Assembly: GCA_964429745.1 (NCBI GenBank) | Contig: CAYSDI010000039.1 | Span: forward strand, 1-30,387 | Direction: 5' to 3' | Source of the DNA: WGOA01 sp964429745 | GTDB lineage: Bacteria; Bacteroidota; Bacteroidia; Chitinophagales; BACL12 | Length of the DNA stretch: 30,387 nucleotides | Shown here: positions 1 to 7,617 of the stretch, in pieces | Numbering within the stretch: the stretch's first letter is position 1 | Layout: each line of letters starts with the position of its first letter | Position numbers and translations under genes: made by a program | Notes under the pieces: generated by a model | The model's input: only the letters and a program-made list of their open reading frames with translations | The model's database searches: none | What the model was told of the DNA's origin: nothing

Positions 1-6
1 TATTGG

Positions 7-38
7 GAAGGCCGATCTCCACCAGGAGGTCGGCCTTC
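7..38 (+). terminator. Intrinsic-terminator-like hairpin for an off-window plus-strand gene
   Basis: Two 14-nt arms (7-20 and 25-38) pair around a 4-nt loop. The only non-Watson-Crick position is 16/29. It is a U-G wobble in plus-strand RNA but an A-C mismatch in minus-strand RNA, so the hairpin fits plus-strand transcription arriving from the left edge. The tail is only weakly T-rich (tgcttt). It would also separate that transcript from the convergent plug-protein gene. Confidence 0.6.
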
Positions 39-84
39 TGCTTTGGGGTCGGCCTTTTGCTTTGGGGTCGGCCTTTTGCTTTTC
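28..84. repeat. Three tandem 19-bp copies of the terminator 3' arm plus tail
   Basis: Units start at 28, 47 and 66 and read ggtcggcctt(c/t)tgctttgg, the last slightly diverged. The first unit is the 3' arm of the hairpin at 7-38 with its tail; the next two repeat that piece downstream. The array ends just before the stop codon of the minus-strand plug-protein gene at 91. Confidence 0.85.
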
Positions 85-90
85 AGAGCC

Positions 91-1590
91 TCAGCGCACC
101 GAGCGAATGCGGGAATGCCCTACGAGCCGGTCGTAGTTACCGTTGAATTCGCGGAAGTACACCCAGATGTCGTAGTGGTTCTCCGCTTCGAACCAATTGC
201 CTTCCACAACGGTGAAATCCGCTTCTTTGGAACCTTTCTCTACAAAGGCATACTGAAAGTTGTACACACCTTGCTTGAAATATTGAGTCGTAGAATAACC
301 CTTGCGATCCAGGTCATAGGTTAGCCGAAATTCAGGGTCAAAACGGTATTCCGTCATGTTGCCAAAAAGAAACAAATCCCCATCGTTGAGGGGTGCCGGG
401 AAGTCCAGGAAAAATGCTACTTCAGCATAATCGCCTTCCACCTCCGGCCGGTCGCTGTTGTCCATGGCCACAAACCAGGACCCGTTCATCTCCGCCCGGT
501 ACTGGTAGGCCTGATACACCCGCACTTCGTCTTCAAACAGCCGAACGCTTGGTTTGGTGGTTTGGTTGCTAATTTCTGCCACCCGTTCGCTCAGGAATCT
601 AAGCGACCGCAAACTGAAAAAGCGCCATTCTTTGCCCGCTTCAAAGAGCTGGTCAGGTCTTTCGTACACCAATTCGCTGTTGCGCACAAACTGGGGCTGC
701 ACATCCAGCAGCGCATTGTCCCAACGCCCATTTTGGAGCACGTGCACCCCCAACTGCTCGTATGGGTTGTTCACTTGCAGGTTCTGGGTTAGCAGCCGAA
801 AACGAATTTGCTGGTGTGTGTTGCGCTCCTGGCTGCCGGGTGGTCGGACTACCTCTGCTTCAATGCCTACAAGGTTTTCCGTCACGTAGAAACGGCGGGT
901 TAACACAGGTTCATCTGGTCTGTCGTCGTCGAAAACATAGAGCAGGTACTGCCCGGAGCGCGTGATGCGCTGATCCGGAGCGGGAACTTGTGCGCGGTAG
1001 TGGATGTAGCGCTGCAGCGCCAGCGTACTGTATTGGTAATCGTTGATGGCCACCCGATCAAAGCCCTCCAAGTATTGAAAATCTTCCAATTCTGAGGGTG
1101 TCCAGTCTCGGTTGCAATGGATAATCCGGTATCGGTAAGGGCGCACCACAGGCGAAAGATCGTCGAAGAGCAGCTCGAGCGACTGCGCGGAACCGAGCGT
1201 GAGCAGCGGCAATTCCAGCGGTTGCCCTGGGGGCTGTAGCCGCGCGGAATGCAGCGAGGGCCGGAAGGTCCGGTCGCGGTAATCGAGGGGGGCGGGCGAA
1301 GGGCGTTCGCTCTGCTGGCGACTTGCGTTGCCGGCAGCTGCCGCGTTGCCTGGAGCCTGGTCGCCGTTTTGTGCTCCGGTACCTGCTGGCGCTAGTCCTC
1401 CTGGTTTGCTGGGGGGGACGTCCGGCGCCGCCTCACTTTCCTGCGCTACAGGGGATGCCGGAACGGGCATGGGGGGGGGGAGGGGGCGGTTTTGGGTCTC
1501 CGGAAGCGGACCGCAAGAAAGCGTTACAAGGGCTATACAAACGCAGAGGAATAGTGCACGAGCGATGCCAGAAAAGGGAGACGGACGCAT
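91..1590 (-). CDS. Type IX secretion system plug family lipoprotein (DUF5103)
   Basis: This 499-residue protein matches the DUF5103/T9SS plug family of Bacteroidota, whose members are thought to seal the SprA translocon from the periplasmic side. Residues 1-25 form a hydrophobic signal ending TLSC, so Cys26 is a likely lipidation site. Residues about 27-103 are a Pro/Ala/Gln/Gly-rich, probably disordered linker. The conserved part starts near residue 105 and shows the family features YRIIHCNRDW and EDFQYLEGF, then NPYEQL and FEAGKEWRFF, and a C-terminal beta-rich half ending near the stop. The ATG at 1590 directly precedes a good signal peptide. The gene is divergent from nqrA and monocistronic in view. 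A lipid anchor plus a long Pro-rich tether is more than I expect for this family. The family call comes from sequence pattern memory. Confidence 0.8.
   Translation of the reverse strand: MRPSPFSGIARALFLCVCIALVTLSCGPLPETQNRPLPPPMPVPASPVAQESEAAPDVPPSKPGGLAPAGTGAQNGDQAPGNAAAAGNASRQQSERPSPAPLDYRDRTFRPSLHSARLQPPGQPLELPLLTLGSAQSLELLFDDLSPVVRPYRYRIIHCNRDWTPSELEDFQYLEGFDRVAINDYQYSTLALQRYIHYRAQVPAPDQRITRSGQYLLYVFDDDRPDEPVLTRRFYVTENLVGIEAEVVRPPGSQERNTHQQIRFRLLTQNLQVNNPYEQLGVHVLQNGRWDNALLDVQPQFVRNSELVYERPDQLFEAGKEWRFFSLRSLRFLSERVAEISNQTTKPSVRLFEDEVRVYQAYQYRAEMNGSWFVAMDNSDRPEVEGDYAEVAFFLDFPAPLNDGDLFLFGNMTEYRFDPEFRLTYDLDRKGYSTTQYFKQGVYNFQYAFVEKGSKEADFTVVEGNWFEAENHYDIWVYFREFNGNYDRLVGHSRIRSVR
1471..1480. 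repeat. G10 homopolymer (C10 in the coding strand) inside the plug-protein linker
   Basis: Ten consecutive G on the plus strand encode Pro codons in the disordered linker of the plug lipoprotein. An A followed by G5 comes next. One-base slippage would frameshift the protein near residue 40, before its conserved domain. Confidence 0.95.
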
Positions 1591-1667
1591 AAAGATGGTG
1601 GATAAAGATGAGGCGTAAAGACAAAAAGCAAGTGCCTTCTGCGTCCTAAAAAAACGATGTTTATCCT

Positions 1668-1675
1668 TACATTTG
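1668..1675 (+). promoter_or_regulatory. Candidate Bacteroidota -7 box (TACATTTG) of the nqr operon
   Basis: TACATTTG fits TAnnTTTG. Transcription would start near 1680, leaving a leader of about 12-25 nt before the ATG codons at 1694-1706. No convincing TTTG or TTG -33 element is seen at 19-21 bp upstream. The motif has six fixed bases, so a chance match in a short gap is possible. Confidence 0.4.
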
Positions 1676-1699
1676 CCGCAGCAAAATCAGGGCATGGCA

Positions 1700-3061
1700 A
1701 TGAGTATGGTCAAAAGACTTCGCAAGGGCCTGGATATCAAGGTAGTAGGGCATCCCGCAAACAAGCTGGAAAGCTATTTTTCCGCCCGCACTTTTGCCGT
1801 AAAGCCGCGCGATTTCATCGGTCTTTCCCCCATTCCAAAATTATTGGTCCAGGAAGGCTCGGAAGTGTTGGCAGGCGATCCTTTGTTTTTTGACAAAGCC
1901 AATCCGGATGTGCTCTATTCCTCGCCAGTAAGCGGCCAGGTGGTGGAAATCCGCCGGGGGGAAAAGCGGAGCATAACAGATGTTATATTAATCTCCGACG
2001 AGATCATTCGCTACCGCGAATGGCCCCGTGTGGACCCGGCTTCGCTGGATCGTCAGGCCGTCATTCAGCGTTTGCTTGAAACCGGCGCTTGGCCGTTGAT
2101 TCGCCAGCGCCCTTTCAACATTATTGCTGACCCGGGTGATGAACCTAAAGCCATCCACGTTTCTGGCTTCGATTCCTCGCCGCTCGCCCCGGATTACAAC
2201 TTTGTTTTGCAGGGCAAGAAGCTGGCTTTCCAGCAAGGTCTGGACGTGTTGCGCAAACTAACCAGCGGCAAAGTGCATTTGAATCTTAATGTCCGCCATA
2301 AACCCGTGGATACGCTCAACGAAGCCGCTAACGTTCAAATCAACTGGTTTGACGGCCCACATCCTGCGGGAAATGTTGGCGTGCAGATTCACCATTTGGA
2401 TCCCATCAACAAGAACGATCGGGTTTGGTACGTTCGTCCACAAGATGTTATTACGCTCGGAAAAGTTTTCTCCGAAGGAAAGTACGATCCCGAGCGCATC
2501 GTAGCCCTTGCAGGACCAGAAGTGGCCAGACCCCGCTACTTCAAGACACGTCTGGGTGCCGGGGTGGAACAACTGCTCGCCAACAACTTGCGGAATGAGC
2601 ATGTGCGGGTCATAAGCGGCAACCTGCTCACCGGTCAGCGCGTAGAACCGAGCGGTCACTTATCCTTTTACGACGATTTGGTCACTGTCATTGCCGAAGG
2701 CGATCAACCTGAATTGCTCGGATGGTTGTTTCCTTCGTACCCGCGTCCAACGGCTTCAAAAACCTACCCGATCATTACCAACGATGCGCCTGAAGAAGGA
2801 TTTGTGGTCAATTCCAGCATGCATGGCGAGGAGCGGGCCTTTGTCATGAGTGGCCAATACGAGAAAGTTTTGCCCATGGATATCTATCCGGTGCATTTGC
2901 TCAAGGCCATTCTCTCCCGTGATTTTGAATTAATGGAGGGTTTGGGCATCTACGAGGTAGATACCGAAGACCTGGCCCTCTGCGAATTTGTTTGCACCAG
3001 TAAAATTGATGTTCAGGACATTCTCCGCGAAGGCTTGGAGTACGTTCGCAGCCAAAGCTGA
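1700..3061 (+). CDS. nqrA: Na+-translocating NADH:quinone oxidoreductase subunit A
   Basis: NqrA is the large cytoplasmic-side subunit of the Na+-pumping NADH:quinone oxidoreductase. The N-terminus has the family signature RKGLDIKVVG, followed by SSPVSGQVVEIRRGEKR (compare SPVSGKVVEINRGAKR in Vibrio), a biotinyl-like hairpin region. The subunit carries no covalent cofactor. From the ATG at 1700 the protein is 453 residues, and its start aligns in length with Bacteroidota NqrA proteins that begin MSKxIxIKKGLDI. Other in-frame starts are ATG 1694, ATG 1706 and a TTG at 1673; the TTG overlaps the candidate -7 box and is unlikely. It is the first gene of nqrABCDEF and is followed by nqrB after 12 nt. 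Identity is secure; the start is uncertain by a few codons. Confidence 0.95.
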   Translation: MSMVKRLRKGLDIKVVGHPANKLESYFSARTFAVKPRDFIGLSPIPKLLVQEGSEVLAGDPLFFDKANPDVLYSSPVSGQVVEIRRGEKRSITDVILISDEIIRYREWPRVDPASLDRQAVIQRLLETGAWPLIRQRPFNIIADPGDEPKAIHVSGFDSSPLAPDYNFVLQGKKLAFQQGLDVLRKLTSGKVHLNLNVRHKPVDTLNEAANVQINWFDGPHPAGNVGVQIHHLDPINKNDRVWYVRPQDVITLGKVFSEGKYDPERIVALAGPEVARPRYFKTRLGAGVEQLLANNLRNEHVRVISGNLLTGQRVEPSGHLSFYDDLVTVIAEGDQPELLGWLFPSYPRPTASKTYPIITNDAPEEGFVVNSSMHGEERAFVMSGQYEKVLPMDIYPVHLLKAILSRDFELMEGLGIYEVDTEDLALCEFVCTSKIDVQDILREGLEYVRSQS

Positions 3062-3073
3062 TCAAGCACTGAT

Positions 3074-4345
3074 ATGGATCCCATTAAACCCTTGCGCGAC
3101 GCGATCTCCAAACCACTTTGGGAGCAGATCGAAAAGCTGGAACCCCACCTGTCCAATAAACCGGATCCGGCTACCAAAGAGCTGCCCCGGTTCCATTGGA
3201 TGCACAGCACCTTCGACGCGATCAAGACCTTCCTCTTCGTTCCCCCGCATACCACTCAGAGCGGTTCGCACATACGAGATGGCATCGATCTGAAGCGGAC
3301 CATGTTTATTGTTATTGTGTCGATGTTGCCCGCGTTGTTGCACGGTATCCTGAACGTGGGACACATGCACTTTGTCTCTCAGCAGATGTACCTGGGTCTT
3401 TTTGAAGGCTTTTGGCACAAGCTTGGTTTTGGGTTGCTGCATGTGCTGCCCATCATTGTAGTAGCTTACGGTGCTGGCTTAGGGGTGGAATTTGCCTTCG
3501 CGCAATTTCGCGGTCACCCGGTAAACGAAGGCTATCTCGTCTCTGGGATGTTGATTCCGCTTATTATGCCTCCGGACATTCCACTATGGATGGTTGCGGT
3601 AGCTTCTATTTTTGCGGTAATCATCGGCAAGGAAGCTTTTGGTGGCACGGGCATGAACGTCCTCAACGTTGCCCTGACCGCCCGGGTGTTTTTGTTCTTT
3701 GCTTACCCGTTAGACATCTCAGGCGACGACGTCTGGATTGCGCAAATGGCCGATGGTTACAGCGGTGCCACCCCGAATGCTATTTTGGCTAAGGTAGGTC
3801 TGACCGGCAACCTGATGGTTCCTACCACGGAAACCGTTTATTCTACAACTACGCAAACCTGGGGGCATTACGCCCCATTGGATGCCTTTTTGGGGTTCAT
3901 TCCCGGATCCATTGGTGAAATGAGCAAACCTGCTATTTTAATTGGTGCCCTCATCTTGGTGGTCAGTGGCATTGGGAGCTGGAAAATCATGGTTTCGCTC
4001 GTTGTGGGTGCACTTTTCACCGGTTTTCTTTTCAATGCCGCCAATGCCGGATTTGATTTGAATTCCCCCTTCATGGCTGTGCCTCCCCATTATCACCTCA
4101 TCATCGGGAGTTTGCTGTTTGCTGCTGTTTTCATGGCTACTGACCCTGTTACCGCAACGCAAACAGACACGGGTAAATACATTTACGGATTTTTGATTGG
4201 AGTCTCTGGTATGATCATTAGGGTGCTCAATCCGGCCTACCCTGAAGGTTGGATGCTGGCCATCCTTGTACTCAATGTTTTTGCCCCGTTGATTGACCAT
4301 TTCATCATCCGCAGCAACATAAAACGCCGACTTGCCCGTGGATAA
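3074..4345 (+). CDS. nqrB: Na+-translocating NADH:quinone oxidoreductase subunit B
   Basis: NqrB is an integral membrane subunit (423 residues) that carries one covalently bound FMN and takes part in Na+ translocation. The motif DGYSGATPNA is present, with Thr233 as the expected FMN-phosphoester acceptor. Many hydrophobic helices are visible from about residue 75 to the end, after a hydrophilic N-terminus of about 55 residues that includes an FLFVPPHTTQSGSHIRDGID segment typical of the family. The C-terminus overlaps the start of nqrC by 8 nt, consistent with translational coupling. The flavin transferase needed for Thr233 is encoded at the end of the cluster (apbE). Confidence 0.97.
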   Translation: MDPIKPLRDAISKPLWEQIEKLEPHLSNKPDPATKELPRFHWMHSTFDAIKTFLFVPPHTTQSGSHIRDGIDLKRTMFIVIVSMLPALLHGILNVGHMHFVSQQMYLGLFEGFWHKLGFGLLHVLPIIVVAYGAGLGVEFAFAQFRGHPVNEGYLVSGMLIPLIMPPDIPLWMVAVASIFAVIIGKEAFGGTGMNVLNVALTARVFLFFAYPLDISGDDVWIAQMADGYSGATPNAILAKVGLTGNLMVPTTETVYSTTTQTWGHYAPLDAFLGFIPGSIGEMSKPAILIGALILVVSGIGSWKIMVSLVVGALFTGFLFNAANAGFDLNSPFMAVPPHYHLIIGSLLFAAVFMATDPVTATQTDTGKYIYGFLIGVSGMIIRVLNPAYPEGWMLAILVLNVFAPLIDHFIIRSNIKRRLARG

Positions 4346-5051
4346 AGAAAGCAACGTCTACACCATAAGCTATGCTGTGGTGATGACCGTCCTGGTAGCT
4401 GTCTCCCTGGCTTTTGTTTCCACCAGCTGGAAAGCCAAACAGATTTTCAACCAGCAACTGGCCTCCAAAATTGACATCCTCAAAGCAGTAGGCTTAGCGG
4501 ATGTCGAAAAAGCCGAGGCTTCAGCCGTCTTTGATGACCGTATAGAGAGCCTGGTCCTTTCTGTGGATATGCAGGTCATAGAAGGTGCAGTACCCGCTGT
4601 AGACATTGATATGTTCAGGGAGACCAAGCTCGACCCTAAAGACCAACGCTACCCCTTGTACGTCTACAAGCACGGCGGACAGACCCGCTACATCATTCCC
4701 ATGTACGGAAACGGCTTGTGGGATAAGATTTGGGGCTATGTTGCGTTGAAAGAAGACATGGCTACCATTATAGGTATTTCTATGGACCACAGAGCAGAAA
4801 CACCGGGTCTGGGGGCAGAAATCAAAGACAACCCTGGCGATTACAACGACCCCTTCATCGGTAAGAGCATTTACGATGCTTCTGGCAAATACGTGAGCGT
4901 GGCCATGAAAAAGGGCAAACTGGACAATCCTGATCACCAGATTGATGGGATCACGGGGGCAACCATCACTTCTGATGGAGTTACGATAATGCTTTATGAG
5001 GATATTCAGGCCTACCTGCCTTATTTTGATCAATTAAAAAACGCTCAGTAA
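4338..5051 (+). CDS. nqrC: Na+-translocating NADH:quinone oxidoreductase subunit C
   Basis: NqrC is a single-helix membrane protein with a large periplasmic FMN-binding domain. From the GTG at 4338 it has 237 residues. The membrane helix spans residues about 8-28 (YTISYAVVMTVLVAVSLAFV). The C-terminal motif TGATITS places the covalent FMN on about Thr209; ApbE recognises this S/T-GAT type motif. The TTG at 4332 would add two residues, but the GTG gives the usual M-D-x-E/N start and lies inside nqrB (8-nt overlap). The typical flavin-domain segments EDMATIIGI and ETPGLGAEI are present. nqrD follows one base after the stop. Confidence 0.96.
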   Translation: MDKESNVYTISYAVVMTVLVAVSLAFVSTSWKAKQIFNQQLASKIDILKAVGLADVEKAEASAVFDDRIESLVLSVDMQVIEGAVPAVDIDMFRETKLDPKDQRYPLYVYKHGGQTRYIIPMYGNGLWDKIWGYVALKEDMATIIGISMDHRAETPGLGAEIKDNPGDYNDPFIGKSIYDASGKYVSVAMKKGKLDNPDHQIDGITGATITSDGVTIMLYEDIQAYLPYFDQLKNAQ

Positions 5052-5052
5052 C

Positions 5053-5697
5053 ATGGCAGACGTTGCGATTCAGCAAAAGACCGAGTTGTTCGGCAAAAAG
5101 GAACGGCGGTTGTTGACCGACCCGTTCAACGACAACAACCCGATCACCGTGCAGGTGCTAGGCATCTGTTCTGCGCTCGCGGTCACCTCAGCCCTCAAAC
5201 CTTCTGTGGTGATGGCTATCGGGGTCATCCTGGTAACCGCTTTTTCCAACTTGTTCATTTCGCTCTTGCGCAAAGGCATTCCAGGTCGGATTCGCATGAT
5301 CGTGCAGCTGACGGTCATTGCTGCTTTGGTTACTGTGGTTGAGCAGACCCTGAAAACTTTCCAATTTGACCTGTACAAGCAGCTTTCGGTCTACATCGGG
5401 TTGATCATTACCAATTGCATTGTCATGGGCCGTTTGGAAGCTTATGCTATGGCCAATAAGCCCTGGCAATCCTTCCTGGATGGTCTTGGCAACGGCCTGG
5501 GTTATGGGATCATTCTTGTTTTCGTTGCTTTTTGTCGGGAGCTTTTGGGCAAAGGCCAACTCTTCGGTTACCAGGTACTTGGCGACTGGTACATGGGCAA
5601 TAGTTTGATGTTAGCGCCTCCGGCTGCCATGTTCATAATCGGCCTCATGATTTGGGTGCAGCGCGCGCGCAATCCCAAATTGATTGACGTTTCTTAA
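5053..5697 (+). CDS. nqrD: Na+-translocating NADH:quinone oxidoreductase subunit D
   Basis: NqrD (214 residues) is a six-helix membrane subunit that pairs with NqrE around an intramembrane iron site. Both expected Cys ligands are present: Cys39 in QVLGICSALAV and Cys122 in LIITNCIVMGRLEA. The hydrophilic N-terminus is about 30 residues, slightly long. The start ATG lies one base after the nqrC stop, so translation is probably coupled. The iron site needs a maturation factor in Vibrio (NqrM); see the small protein at 8801-9019. Confidence 0.96.
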   Translation: MADVAIQQKTELFGKKERRLLTDPFNDNNPITVQVLGICSALAVTSALKPSVVMAIGVILVTAFSNLFISLLRKGIPGRIRMIVQLTVIAALVTVVEQTLKTFQFDLYKQLSVYIGLIITNCIVMGRLEAYAMANKPWQSFLDGLGNGLGYGIILVFVAFCRELLGKGQLFGYQVLGDWYMGNSLMLAPPAAMFIIGLMIWVQRARNPKLIDVS

Positions 5698-5717
5698 CAC
5701 CTCCAATTCCCTCCGTC

Positions 5718-6317
5718 ATGTCATTTGTCGAGGCCCTCAATCTGTTTATAAAAGCCAGTTTCATTGAGAACATGGTGTTGGCTTACTTTCTGGGTATGTG
5801 CTCCTTCCTGGCAGTATCCAAAAGCGTTAGCACGGCATTCGGTCTTGGGCTGGCTGTCATCTTCGTGTTAGGCATTACCATGCCTATCAACTGGCTGGTG
5901 TTAACCTTTTTGCTCTCGGAGAGCGGCGTATTCGGCACCGATCTAACCTTCTTGAAACTGATCGTGTTCATCGCCGTTATTGCTTCCATGGTGCAATTGG
6001 TTGAAATGGTCATTGAGCGTTTCTCACCGGGGTTGTACAACAGCTTGGGCATCTTCCTGCCCCTGATCACGGTGAACTGCGCCATTTTAGGAGGTGCTTT
6101 GTTCATGGAAGCTCGTGAATACAACTTTCCCGAAGCCTGCGTGTTTGGAGTAGGTTCAGGATTCGGTTTCTTTCTGGCCATCGTGGCCATGGCAGCCATC
6201 CGCGAAAAAATCCGTTACTCCCATGTACCGGCACCCCTTCGAGGATTGGGTATCGCCTTCATCATTACGGGGCTTATGGGCATTGCCTTTATGAGCTTCA
6301 TGGGCATCAAACTTTGA
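5718..6317 (+). CDS. nqrE: Na+-translocating NADH:quinone oxidoreductase subunit E
   Basis: NqrE (199 residues) is the inverted-topology partner of NqrD in the membrane. Cys28 (YFLGMCSFLAVS) and Cys121 (LITVNCAILGG) match the two family cysteines, completing four ligands with NqrD. The family segment FMEAREYNFPEA follows the second Cys, and the C-terminus is GLMGIAFMSFMGI-like as usual. The length equals typical NqrE (about 200). It lies 20 nt after nqrD and 25 nt before nqrF. Confidence 0.97.
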   Translation: MSFVEALNLFIKASFIENMVLAYFLGMCSFLAVSKSVSTAFGLGLAVIFVLGITMPINWLVLTFLLSESGVFGTDLTFLKLIVFIAVIASMVQLVEMVIERFSPGLYNSLGIFLPLITVNCAILGGALFMEAREYNFPEACVFGVGSGFGFFLAIVAMAAIREKIRYSHVPAPLRGLGIAFIITGLMGIAFMSFMGIKL

Positions 6318-6342
6318 CGTCTCTTAACCAGGATTCTCTCTT

Positions 6343-7608
6343 ATGATTCTCTTAGCTTCAGTAGGCGCCACGATGGTTTCGGCTCTGATTGCCTTTATGG
6401 TAATTATCCTTACGCTGACGCTGATGTTGTTGATCGCCAAAGCTCGCCTGATGCCTTCAGGTGACGTGCAGATTACCATCAATGGTGACGATGCCAATCC
6501 GATGACCACCAAGCCCGGTTCAACCTTGTTGACCACGCTTTCGACACGCAATATTTTCCTGCCTTCGGCTTGCGGGGGAGGGGGTACTTGCGCCATGTGC
6601 CGCTGCCAGGTGTTGGAAGGGGGGGGCGAGATTCTACCCACCGAAGTCAACTATTTCACCCGAAAAGAAGTCCAGGAAAACTGGCGGCTTGCTTGCCAGG
6701 TTAAGGTCCGCAACGATCTCAAGATCAAAGTACCCGAAGAAATCTTCGGTATCAAAAAGTGGGAATGCGAAGTGGTGTCCAACCACAACGTAGCCACCTT
6801 CATCAAAGAGTTTGTGGTTCGGTTGCCCGAGGACGAGCACCTGGAATTTGAATCAGGCGGTTACATCCAAATTGATGTTCCTGTCTGTTCTGTTGACTTT
6901 AAAACGGACATTCACGTGGAAGATCGTTTCCGCGAAGATTGGGATAAGTTTGATTTGTGGAGCTTGAAGATGAAGAATACGGAGCCCATTTTCCGGGCTT
7001 ATTCCATGGCCAACCACCCGGCTGAGGGCAACATCATCATGCTCAACATCCGCATCGCCACCCCACCATGGGATCGCACCAAAAATGCGTGGATGGAGGT
7101 GAATCCTGGTATCTGCTCTTCCTTTGTGTTCGCCTGCAAGCCCGGTGATAAAGTAACCATTAGCGGTCCTTACGGGGAATTCTTTATCAAGGACACGCAG
7201 AAGGAAATGATTTACATCGGCGGTGGCGCGGGTATGGCCCCCCTTCGCTCGCATATCTTCCACCTGTTCAACACCCTGCGCTCAAACCGCAAGGTCAGTT
7301 TTTGGTACGGCGGTCGTTCGGAGCGCGAATTGTTCTACACGGACCAGTTCCGCAAGATTGAAGAAGAATTCCCTAACTTCCAATACAATATTGCGTTGTC
7401 TGAACCTCTTCCAGAAGACAACTGGACGGGTTATAAGGGGTTTATTCACCAGGTCTTGATAGCTAACTACCTCAACAACCATCCCGAGCCGGAAGAGATC
7501 GAGTACTACTTCTGCGGCCCGCCGATGATGAACGCTGCTGTAATCAAAATGCTCGATGATCTCGGAGTTCCCGATGAGAACATCAGTTTTGACGACTTCG
7601 GCGGTTAA
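6343..7608 (+). CDS. nqrF: Na+-translocating NADH:quinone oxidoreductase subunit F
   Basis: NqrF is the NADH-oxidising entry subunit. In order: an N-terminal membrane helix (about residues 5-33); a [2Fe-2S] domain with Cys77, Cys83, Cys86 and Cys118; the FAD motif R218-AYS221; the NADH-binding glycine loop GGGAGMAP at 293-300; the CGPPMM motif at 391-396; and the invariant C-terminus FDDFGG. Its 421 residues are close to usual (about 405-420). A G8 tract at 6619-6626 encodes the glycines of LEGGGE. It is the last structural gene of the operon, and an intrinsic terminator begins 33 nt after the stop. Confidence 0.98.
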   Translation: MILLASVGATMVSALIAFMVIILTLTLMLLIAKARLMPSGDVQITINGDDANPMTTKPGSTLLTTLSTRNIFLPSACGGGGTCAMCRCQVLEGGGEILPTEVNYFTRKEVQENWRLACQVKVRNDLKIKVPEEIFGIKKWECEVVSNHNVATFIKEFVVRLPEDEHLEFESGGYIQIDVPVCSVDFKTDIHVEDRFREDWDKFDLWSLKMKNTEPIFRAYSMANHPAEGNIIMLNIRIATPPWDRTKNAWMEVNPGICSSFVFACKPGDKVTISGPYGEFFIKDTQKEMIYIGGGAGMAPLRSHIFHLFNTLRSNRKVSFWYGGRSERELFYTDQFRKIEEEFPNFQYNIALSEPLPEDNWTGYKGFIHQVLIANYLNNHPEPEEIEYYFCGPPMMNAAVIKMLDDLGVPDENISFDDFGG

Positions 7609-7617
7609 TTAACGAAG

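Noticed and set aside
1673..1699. TTG start at 1673 for nqrA
   Set aside because: It overlaps a candidate -7 box, adds residues without family similarity, and ATG codons at 1694-1706 give a better N-terminus.
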